The notes beneath the pieces are model-generated. The model was not told the origin of the DNA. It made no database searches and saw only the letters and a program-made list of their open reading frames with translations. Both the position numbers and the translations under genes were made by a program. This document shows positions 13,836 through 20,449 of a stretch of DNA of 64,000 nucleotides, in pieces (the first letter of the stretch is position 1; each line of letters starts with the position of its first letter). Origin of the DNA: Curtobacterium flaccumfaciens pv. betae (GTDB lineage Bacteria > Actinomycetota > Actinomycetes > Actinomycetales > Microbacteriaceae); assembly GCF_026241855.1 (NCBI RefSeq), contig NZ_JAPJDC010000001.1:1984001-2048000 (forward strand), in the 5' to 3' direction.

Positions 13836-15328
13836 GAGGGTCGGGCCATGGTCCGGACCTTCGCGCGCTGCACCTTGCCGGTGGGTGCACGCGGCAGGTC
13901 GGGCACGACGATGACCTCGACCGGTCGGCGGAACCGCGTCAGGTGCGCCTCGGCCCGGGCCACGAGGTCGGCCACGAGGGCTGCGTGGTCGACGGGTTCG
14001 TCGGGCTGCGGGATCACGTAGGCGATGGGGACCGCACCGAGCACGTCGTCGGGGCGGCCGACGACGACCGCCTCGAGCACACGTGGATCGCCGAGCAGGA
14101 CGTCCTCGACCTCGGACGGGTAGACCTTCTCGCCACCGCGGTTGATGACGTCGTCGGAGCGCCCGGCCAGGGACACCCAGCCGTCGGCGCTCACGGAGCC
14201 GACGTCACCGGTGTGGAGCCAGCCGTCGGCGTCGAACCGCTCGGACGCACGGCCCCCGAGGTACCCGCGGACGATCCCCGCACCACGCACCCACAGGGCG
14301 CCGATCTCGTCGGCGGCCAGGAGCGAGCCGTCCTCGCCGCGGACCTGCACCTCGGACCCGACCGGCACCCCGACGGTCCCCGGCCGGGCCGGTTCGTCCA
14401 GCGGGGTCGCCGTGATCTGCGAGGCGCCCTCGGTCATGCCCCAGCTCACGACGAGCGGCACGTCGCCGAGGGCGGCGCGCACGGGATCGGGCAGCGGCGC
14501 CGACGCGCTGCGCACGAACCGCAGGCCCGACGGGAACTCGAGTGGCCCGGTCTTCGCCAGCACGGCCAGGACGGCCGGGACGGCGTTCAGCCAGGTGATC
14601 CGTCGTTCGGCGAGCAGGTCCCAGAAACCGGTGCGACGGAAGCGCCGGTCGAGCACCAGGGTCGCGCCGGCGACGAGCGTCGCGAGCAGCCCGACCACCT
14701 CGGCGTTGACGTGGAACAGCGGCAGCGAGTTGAACCCGCGGTCGTCCGGCACCAGCCGGTTGTGCCGCGCGACGGCCCGGGCGACGAACAGCAGCTGCGT
14801 CTCGGGCAGCTCGACGCCCTTCGGCGTGCCGGTCGACCCGGAGGTGAACAGCACGACGGACCCCTGACCCGGCGCGTGCGGGCTGTCGGCGGGCAGGTCG
14901 CCGTCACGGACGGCGGTCGGGAGGAACGTGGCGGGGTCGATCCCGCTGGCCGGCGCCCCGGGGACGGTCGCGTCCACCGCGCGGTCGGACACGACGATGG
15001 ACGCGCCGCCGATCAGGTCGGCGAGACGGCCGGGCTCGGTGGCCGGCTGGCCGGTGTCGACGGGGATCGCCCGGAGACCTGCGGCGACGGCGCTCAGGTG
15101 CACGACCGCGAACGCGAGCGGGTCACCCACGTCGACCAGGACGGCACCCGACGGGGCGATGCCGATCGCGTCGAAGGTCCGCGACCAGGCGGTGACCGCG
15201 TCGTCCAGCGCACGGTACGTCAGGACGCGGTCGGAGCGAGCGTCCTCGAGGAAGTGGCGCTCGCCCCCGTCGGCCGCACGGGCCCGGATGAGCGAGCGCA
15301 GGTCGGGTTCATCGCGAACGGGCTGCAC
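13832..15328 (-). CDS. Class I adenylate-forming enzyme (acyl-CoA ligase/synthetase)
   Basis: Activates a carboxylic acid with ATP to an acyl-AMP and transfers it to CoA. The 498-residue protein has the phosphate-binding motif FTSGSTGTPKG (residues 161-171), the A5 motif SWGMTEGASQIT, the A7 motif HTGDVG, A8 GRSDDVINRGGEKVYP, and the catalytic Lys in RAPTGKVQR near the C-terminus. All are intact, so it is an active ligase; no carrier-protein domain is attached. The substrate cannot be read from sequence; malonyl-CoA synthetase and FadD-like ligases are the nearest families. Start GTG at 15328 has no Shine-Dalgarno, but a TAGCCT box lies six bases upstream, suggesting a leaderless transcript covering ligase and acyltransferase. 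Confidence 0.93.
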   Translation of the reverse strand: MQPVRDEPDLRSLIRARAADGGERHFLEDARSDRVLTYRALDDAVTAWSRTFDAIGIAPSGAVLVDVGDPLAFAVVHLSAVAAGLRAIPVDTGQPATEPGRLADLIGGASIVVSDRAVDATVPGAPASGIDPATFLPTAVRDGDLPADSPHAPGQGSVVLFTSGSTGTPKGVELPETQLLFVARAVARHNRLVPDDRGFNSLPLFHVNAEVVGLLATLVAGATLVLDRRFRRTGFWDLLAERRITWLNAVPAVLAVLAKTGPLEFPSGLRFVRSASAPLPDPVRAALGDVPLVVSWGMTEGASQITATPLDEPARPGTVGVPVGSEVQVRGEDGSLLAADEIGALWVRGAGIVRGYLGGRASERFDADGWLHTGDVGSVSADGWVSLAGRSDDVINRGGEKVYPSEVEDVLLGDPRVLEAVVVGRPDDVLGAVPIAYVIPQPDEPVDHAALVADLVARAEAHLTRFRRPVEVIVVPDLPRAPTGKVQRAKVRTMARPS

Positions 15329-15334
15329 GCAGGA

Positions 15335-15340
15335 AGGCTA
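15335..15340 (-). promoter_or_regulatory. -10 box of the acyl-CoA ligase gene, probably leaderless
   Basis: TAGCCT, six bases before the GTG start, in the 22-base gap after the hydrolase gene. It gives the ligase-acyltransferase pair its own promoter. Confidence 0.5.
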
Positions 15341-15350
15341 TTGCGCGACC

Positions 15351-16394
15351 CTATGAGCGGTCGGAGGGAACAGCGGGATCTGTGGAGAACCGGTGCAGCA
15401 TCCACTGCCAGAGCGGGAGCATCCGGGGAACGCCCTCACGGGTGAGCGGTGTCGAGTCCTTGATGATCAGGGAGTGCGCCTTGCCGTCGCCGCCGAGGTC
15501 GGTGAGGATCGCGTGCGGGTCCGCGCCGGCGAGGGGCGGGGTGGTGTCCGTCTCGAACGGCCCGGACACGCCACTCAGCCCGAGGACGTCCCACGAGCCG
15601 GTGATGCGGGGGCCGAACGTGTCACGGACGTCGTCGATGGCGTACATCCGGTCGACCGGTGTCCGGCCAGGGCGGTCCATCCACGCTGCGTGCGACGGCC
15701 CACGGGACTCGACGGGCGAGGAGAACATAAGCGCGCCGTGGACACTGCGGATGTGCGCGATGTACGCCGCCTCTCCGCCGCCCTGCGAGTGTCCGGCCAC
15801 GACGACGTCGTTCCAGACGATGCGGTCGTCGCCCTGGACGAACCGCCCCCAGCCGCCGTCGGGGTCGTGGTCGTCGAGGTAGGCGACGGCGTCGCGGAAG
15901 CGCGAGACGATGGACCCGGCCGGACTGACCGCGCTGAACTCCGACGGCCGGGTGCCGTCGAAGCGGTTCCGCTGGACCATGCCGTAGCAGCGCGCGTCCG
16001 CCTCGCACGTGCCGGACAGCGTGCGACCGAGGTTCCAGTAGTCGAGGCCGAGCACGTGGTAGCCGTCGGCCAACGCGGCCCCGAGGAACCGCTGGTACTC
16101 GGCCGGACGGGCCCGGGTCGCGGGCAGGAACAACAGGAGCGGACCGTCGGCCGACGTGCGCGCGGCGAAGTCGTCGCGGTTCGGGGTGAGCCGCTCACCG
16201 TTCACCGTGCCGAGCCGGAACCGGTGGAACTCGCCGTCAGGACCGTGTTCGTCACCGGACGGCCGCTCGTGCGCCGCGACCCGGCCGTTGTCCGCCACAC
16301 GCTGGGCACCGAGGACGTTCGCGGCGACGAGCGAACCGGCCCCGATCGCCACGAGGACGATCGCGGCGAGGACCAGCAGCAGACGGTGGCTCAT
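15351..16394 (-). CDS. Membrane-anchored alpha/beta hydrolase
   Basis: Protein of 347 residues with a hydrophobic N-terminal segment (HRLLLVLAAIVLVAIGAGSL, residues 3-22) that should act as signal anchor, placing the enzyme outside the membrane. The catalytic nucleophile lies in GHSQGG near residue 200, the GxSxG of alpha/beta hydrolases, with an Asp/His-containing C-terminal half. Cys residues in TCEADARCYG may form an extracytoplasmic disulphide. Substrate unknown: an esterase, lipase or deacylase are possible. I chose ATG at 16394 because it overlaps the coaE stop as ATGA and places the hydrophobic segment at the N-terminus. Translational coupling to coaE is odd for an exported enzyme and suggests recent insertion. 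Confidence 0.85.
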   Translation of the reverse strand: MSHRLLLVLAAIVLVAIGAGSLVAANVLGAQRVADNGRVAAHERPSGDEHGPDGEFHRFRLGTVNGERLTPNRDDFAARTSADGPLLLFLPATRARPAEYQRFLGAALADGYHVLGLDYWNLGRTLSGTCEADARCYGMVQRNRFDGTRPSEFSAVSPAGSIVSRFRDAVAYLDDHDPDGGWGRFVQGDDRIVWNDVVVAGHSQGGGEAAYIAHIRSVHGALMFSSPVESRGPSHAAWMDRPGRTPVDRMYAIDDVRDTFGPRITGSWDVLGLSGVSGPFETDTTPPLAGADPHAILTDLGGDGKAHSLIIKDSTPLTREGVPRMLPLWQWMLHRFSTDPAVPSDRS

Positions 16395-16993
16395 GCCGTG
16401 ATCCGCGCCCACACCTCGTCAGCGGAGCGGATCGTCTGCTCGAGCGTCCCGGTGGCGTCGACGACGTGGTCGGCGAGGGCGAGACGGTCGGCATCGCTCG
16501 CCTGGGCGGCGACGCGACGCTCGGCCTCGTCACGGGGCATCCCGCGGTGCTCGACGAGCCGTTCGATGCGCTGCGCCGCGGGGGCGTCGACCACCACGAC
16601 CGCGTCGAACCGGAGCGGGCGCGAGCCGCGGGCCTCGGCGAGCAACGGCACGTCGTAGACCACCACGGCGTCGGGGTCGGCGGCCTCGGCGGCGTCGAAC
16701 GCCTGCTGCGCGAGCCGCCAGACCTCGGGGTGCGTGATGGCTTCGAGGTCCTTCCGCGCCGCGGGGTCCGCGAACACGATCGACCCGAGCGCCGGCCGGT
16801 CGAGGGAACCGTCGGCGGCGATCACCGACGGCCCGAACCGCTCGGCGACCTGCGCCAGGCCCGGGCTGCCGGGTGCCACGGCGTCCCGCGCGAGTCGGTC
16901 GGCGTCGACCACGACGGCCCCCTGCTCGGTCCAGCGCCGGGAGACGGTCGACTTGCCCGCGGCGATGCCGCCCGTGAGTCCGATGATGTGCAC
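16391..16993 (-). CDS. coaE: Dephospho-CoA kinase
   Basis: Last step of coenzyme A synthesis: phosphorylates the 3' hydroxyl of dephospho-CoA. The 200-residue protein has the usual length, with P-loop GLTGGIAAGKST (residues 5-16), the conserved DADRLARD, and the VYDVPLLAEA and RFDAVVVVDAP stretches of the family. Start GTG at 16993 is preceded by a TACCCT box at six bases and no Shine-Dalgarno, so the message is probably leaderless. rpsA lies immediately upstream, ended by a strong terminator, the order found in most Actinobacteria. There uvrB normally follows coaE; here a 5-kb accessory block separates them. Confidence 0.97.
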   Translation of the reverse strand: MHIIGLTGGIAAGKSTVSRRWTEQGAVVVDADRLARDAVAPGSPGLAQVAERFGPSVIAADGSLDRPALGSIVFADPAARKDLEAITHPEVWRLAQQAFDAAEAADPDAVVVYDVPLLAEARGSRPLRFDAVVVVDAPAAQRIERLVEHRGMPRDEAERRVAAQASDADRLALADHVVDATGTLEQTIRSADEVWARITA

Positions 16994-16999
16994 GGCAAC

Positions 17000-17005
17000 A
17001 GGGTA
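17000..17005 (-). promoter_or_regulatory. -10 box of coaE, probably leaderless
   Basis: TACCCT, six bases before the coaE GTG, just after the rpsA terminator. Confidence 0.5.
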
Positions 17006-17027
17006 ACGACCCCGATGCCCGGAAACG

Positions 17028-17067
17028 CCGGAAGCCCGGCACCCTGTCAGGGGTGCCGGGCTTCCGG
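17028..17067 (-). terminator. rpsA terminator
   Basis: A 17-bp perfect stem (17028-17044 with 17051-17067) with the loop TGTCAG, 18 bases beyond the rpsA stop. Stability and position make it a convincing intrinsic-type terminator despite the weak U-tract. Confidence 0.85.
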
Positions 17068-17085
17068 TCGGGACGAACCGCTCGA

Positions 17086-18561
17086 TCAGTTGTTGGTCGA
17101 GCTGAGCTTCTCGCGGAGTGCAGCGAGCGACGCGTCGTCGGCCAGGGGGCTTGCGCCACCCGTCTCGCCGGCGAACGACGAGGTCGACGACGACGAGGAA
17201 GCCGTGGCCGGGAGGTCGAAGCCACCCTGCGCCTCGTCGGCGATGGTCTTCGCGACCTGCGCCTTGTGGGCTTCCCAACGCGCCTGGGCGGCCGCGTACT
17301 GGCCCTCCCACTCGGTGCGCTGCGTGTCGTAGCCCTCGAGCCACTCGTTGGTCTCCGGGTCGAAGCCCTCGGGGTACTTGTAGTCACCCTTGTCGTCGTA
17401 CTCGGTCGGCATGCCGTAGAGCGCCGGGTCGAACTCGTCGCTCTCCGGGTCCACGCCCTCGTTCGCCTGCTTGAGGCTGAGCGAGATGCGGCGACGGTCG
17501 AGGTCGATGTCGATGATCTTGACGAAGACCTCGTCGTTGACCGACACGACCTGCTCGGCGAGCTCGACGTGCTTGTTCGAGAGCTCCGAGATGTGCACGA
17601 GACCCTCGATGCCGTCGGCAACGCGGACGAAGGCACCGAACGGGACGAGCTTCGTGACCTTGCCCGGTGCGATCTGACCGATCGCGTGGGTGCGGGCGAA
17701 GACCTGCCACGGGTCCTCCTGCGTCGCCTTGAGCGAGAGCGACACGCGCTCGCGGTCCAGGTCGACCTCGAGGATCTCGACGGTGACTTCCTGACCGACC
17801 TCGACGACCTCGCTGGCGTGCTCGATGTGCTTCCAGCTGAGCTCGGAGACGTGGACGAGACCGTCGACGCCGCCGAGGTCCACGAACGCACCGAAGTTGA
17901 CGATCGAGGACACGATGCCCTTGCGGACCTGGCCCTTGTGGAGGTTGTTGAGGAACGTCGTCCGGGACTCGGACTGCGTCTGCTCGAGGAGCGCACGGCG
18001 CGACAGGACCACGTTGTTGCGGTTCTTGTCGAGCTCGAGGATCTTGGCCTCGATCTCCTGGCCGAGGTACGGCGTGAGGTCGCGGACACGACGGAGCTCG
18101 ATGAGCGAGGCGGGGAGGAAGCCACGGAGGCCGATGTCGACGATGAGACCGCCCTTGACGACCTCGATGACCGTCCCGGTCACGACGCCGTCGGACTCCT
18201 TGATCTTCTCGACGTCGCCCCACGCACGCTCGTACTGCGCGCGCTTCTTCGACAGGATGAGGCGGCCTTCCTTGTCCTCCTTCTGGAGAACCAGGGCCTC
18301 GACCTCGTCGCCGACCTCGACGACCTCGTTGGGGTCGACGTCGTGCTTGATCGAGAGCTCGCGCGAGGGGATGACGCCCTCGGTCTTGTAACCGACGTCG
18401 AGGAGGACCTCGTCGCGGTCGATCTTCACGACGGTGCCGGAGATGAGATCACCGTCGTTGAAGAACTTCAGGGTCTTCTCGACCTCGGCCAGGAAGTCAT
18501 CAGCCGAACCGATGTCGTTGATGGCGACCTGCTTAGGAGCCTTGGTCGTAGTGGTTGTCAT
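17086..18561 (-). CDS. rpsA: 30S ribosomal protein S1
   Basis: Ribosomal protein that helps bind mRNA on the 30S subunit. The 491-residue protein has four S1 RNA-binding repeats (about residues 36-105, 122-190, 208-276 and 293-362), shown by repeating stretches such as GLVHVSELS and GLVHISELS with FGAFV. A C-terminal 130 residues rich in Gly, Glu, Tyr and Ser replaces further repeats, as is usual for Actinobacteria. I place the start at ATG 18561 (TTTTTKAPKQ), with GGAG nine bases upstream; in-frame codons reach farther upstream but do not fit the family start. The 5' leader is about 100 bases and could carry autoregulation. Confidence 0.97.
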   Translation of the reverse strand: MTTTTTKAPKQVAINDIGSADDFLAEVEKTLKFFNDGDLISGTVVKIDRDEVLLDVGYKTEGVIPSRELSIKHDVDPNEVVEVGDEVEALVLQKEDKEGRLILSKKRAQYERAWGDVEKIKESDGVVTGTVIEVVKGGLIVDIGLRGFLPASLIELRRVRDLTPYLGQEIEAKILELDKNRNNVVLSRRALLEQTQSESRTTFLNNLHKGQVRKGIVSSIVNFGAFVDLGGVDGLVHVSELSWKHIEHASEVVEVGQEVTVEILEVDLDRERVSLSLKATQEDPWQVFARTHAIGQIAPGKVTKLVPFGAFVRVADGIEGLVHISELSNKHVELAEQVVSVNDEVFVKIIDIDLDRRRISLSLKQANEGVDPESDEFDPALYGMPTEYDDKGDYKYPEGFDPETNEWLEGYDTQRTEWEGQYAAAQARWEAHKAQVAKTIADEAQGGFDLPATASSSSSTSSFAGETGGASPLADDASLAALREKLSSTNN

Positions 18562-18669
18562 GTAGAGATTGCTCCGAACGGACATGAGTCGGGCCATGGC
18601 GTGCGGGGACTCGGCCCCCGTGGTGCACCGCCGTGGCGATTGATTGAGTGGCGCGGATTGCGCCGCACA

Positions 18670-18675
18670 AGTCTA
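18670..18675 (-). promoter_or_regulatory. -10 box of rpsA
   Basis: TAGACT on the minus strand, 108 bases upstream of the rpsA ATG. It is the best -10 match in the 158-base spacer and implies a leader of about 100 bases, in which GGCGC and GCGCC can form a small hairpin near its 5' end. Confidence 0.45.
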
Positions 18676-18719
18676 ACCGCACCGGCGGAGGCCCCACAAC
18701 CGGGCGTGTCGACGGCGCG

Positions 18720-20399
18720 TCACCCGACCAGCGCGGTCCGGAGGGTGTCGAGGCCGATGCTGCCGAGCGAGAGCGCCCGGTGGTGGAACGCCTTCAGGTC
18801 GAAGTCGGCTCCCTCGCGCGCGGCGACCTCGTCGCGGATGGACTCCCAGACGCGCTGGCCGACCTTGTACGAGGGTGCCTGCCCCGGCCACCCGAAGTAC
18901 CGGGCGACCTCGAACCGGACGAACGCCGGGTCCATGTTGACGTTCTGCCCCATGAAGTCGAGCGCGTACTCCCACGTCCAGCCGCCGCCGTCGGGGTTCG
19001 TCTTCTGCAGGTGCACGCCGATGTCGAGCACGACGCGGGCCGCACGCATCCGCTGCCCGTCGAGCATGCCGAGCCGGTCGCCGTCGTCGTCGAGGAACCC
19101 GAGCTGCTCCATCAGGCGCTCGGCGTACAGTGCCCAGCCCTCGACGTGTCCGGAGGACCCGGACAGCTGCCGGCGCCAGGTGTTCAGCTCACCGCGGTTG
19201 TAGACGCCCTGGCTGATCTGCAGGTGGTGTCCGGGGACGCCCTCGTGGTAGACCGTGGTCTTCTCGCGCCAGGTGCCGAACTCGGTGACGCCCTCGGGCA
19301 CGGACCACCACATGCGTCCGGCACGGGAGAAGTCGTCGGAGGGGCCGCTGTAGTAGATGCCGCCCTCCTGCGTGGGGGCGATCCGGCACTCCAGGCGACG
19401 GATCGGGTCCGGGATGTCGAAGTAGGTCCCGGCCATCGCGGCGATCGACGCGTCACTCGTCTCCTGCATCCACCGCTGCAGCGCGTCGGTTCCGTGCAGG
19501 ATCCGGGACGGGTCGGTGTCGAGCACCTCGATCGCCCGGGCGACGCTCGCGCCGGACTCGATGCGGTCGGCGATGCGCTCCTGCTCGTCCCGCATGCGCG
19601 CCAGTTCCTCGAGGCCCCACTCGTACGTCTCGTCGAGGTCGACGACCGCACCGAGGAACCGGCGCGAGTGCAGCTCGTAGGCTTCGCGACCGACGGCGTC
19701 CACCGGGGTGGCGAGCGGCAGCAGCTCGTGCTCCAGGAACTGCCCGAGCGAGCGGTACGCGGCCGAGGCGACCTGGGCTCCGCGGGTGAGCTCGGCGCGG
19801 AGCGTGTCCGGCACCGGCGAACCGTCGTCGAACGCGGCGCCGTCGGCGAGGCGCGCGAAGAAGCCGTCCTCGGCGCCGTTCCGGGCTGCCTGCTCGGCGA
19901 CCAGGGCGACCTGGCGCTTGGCCGGGGTGACGTCTTCGCGGGTGCCCTCGAGCAGGGTCTCGCGGATGCCCTCGAGGGCGTCCGGCAGCGCGTGCAGCCG
20001 GCTCGCGATGTCCTGCCAGTCGCCCTCGGTCGCGGTCGGCATCAGGTCGATGATCTCGCGGACCGACTGCGCCGGGCTCGCGATGACGTTGAGGTCGCGG
20101 AGGTGCAGCTTGCGCTCGTACGACTCCTGCACCAGGTCCAGCTCGGCGCCGAGGTCGGCCTTCGTCACCTGGTCCACGGAGTCGACGGCGGGAGCGGCGT
20201 CGAGCGCACGCTTCGCACCGCGCGCGGCCTCGGCCATCGCGGCGGCACCGGCGGGCGAGGTGTCGCCGTACTCCCCCGTGCGCCCCGGGACGCCGATGTA
20301 CGTGGCGGTCGTCGGGTCGAGGTCGACGAGGGTGGTGACCCAGTCCTCGGCGACGCGGTCGACGGCGGACGGCTGGCGGACAGGACGCTCTTCGCTCAT
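18720..20399 (-). CDS. DUF885 family protein, putative zinc-dependent peptidase
   Basis: Cytoplasmic protein of 559 residues belonging to the DUF885 family, which is common in Actinobacteria and looks like metallopeptidases. The key motif VYHEGVPGHHLQ lies near residue 387 and resembles the HExxH-type zinc site; a second conserved stretch (WALYAERLM) follows. No signal peptide is visible. The molecular function has not been established for most members, so the peptidase role is inference. ATG at 20399 lies six bases after a TAGGGT box, suggesting a leaderless transcript separate from polA. Confidence 0.9.
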   Translation of the reverse strand: MSEERPVRQPSAVDRVAEDWVTTLVDLDPTTATYIGVPGRTGEYGDTSPAGAAAMAEAARGAKRALDAAPAVDSVDQVTKADLGAELDLVQESYERKLHLRDLNVIASPAQSVREIIDLMPTATEGDWQDIASRLHALPDALEGIRETLLEGTREDVTPAKRQVALVAEQAARNGAEDGFFARLADGAAFDDGSPVPDTLRAELTRGAQVASAAYRSLGQFLEHELLPLATPVDAVGREAYELHSRRFLGAVVDLDETYEWGLEELARMRDEQERIADRIESGASVARAIEVLDTDPSRILHGTDALQRWMQETSDASIAAMAGTYFDIPDPIRRLECRIAPTQEGGIYYSGPSDDFSRAGRMWWSVPEGVTEFGTWREKTTVYHEGVPGHHLQISQGVYNRGELNTWRRQLSGSSGHVEGWALYAERLMEQLGFLDDDGDRLGMLDGQRMRAARVVLDIGVHLQKTNPDGGGWTWEYALDFMGQNVNMDPAFVRFEVARYFGWPGQAPSYKVGQRVWESIRDEVAAREGADFDLKAFHHRALSLGSIGLDTLRTALVG

Positions 20400-20405
20400 G
20401 CCCCG

Positions 20406-20411
20406 ACCCTA
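20406..20411 (-). promoter_or_regulatory. -10 box of the DUF885 gene, probably leaderless
   Basis: TAGGGT, six bases before the ATG. A 16-base perfect palindrome directly abuts it upstream. Confidence 0.5.
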
Positions 20412-20427
20412 CCGACCCGCGGGTCGG
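20412..20427. promoter_or_regulatory. 16-base palindrome between polA and the DUF885 gene
   Basis: CCGACCCGCGGGTCGG is a perfect palindrome 22 bases beyond the polA stop and directly upstream of the DUF885 -10 box. It could end polA transcription as a hairpin or be an operator in the spacer of the DUF885 promoter. Confidence 0.5.
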
Positions 20428-20449
20428 CAGGACCCCCGGGCCGCCCGGG

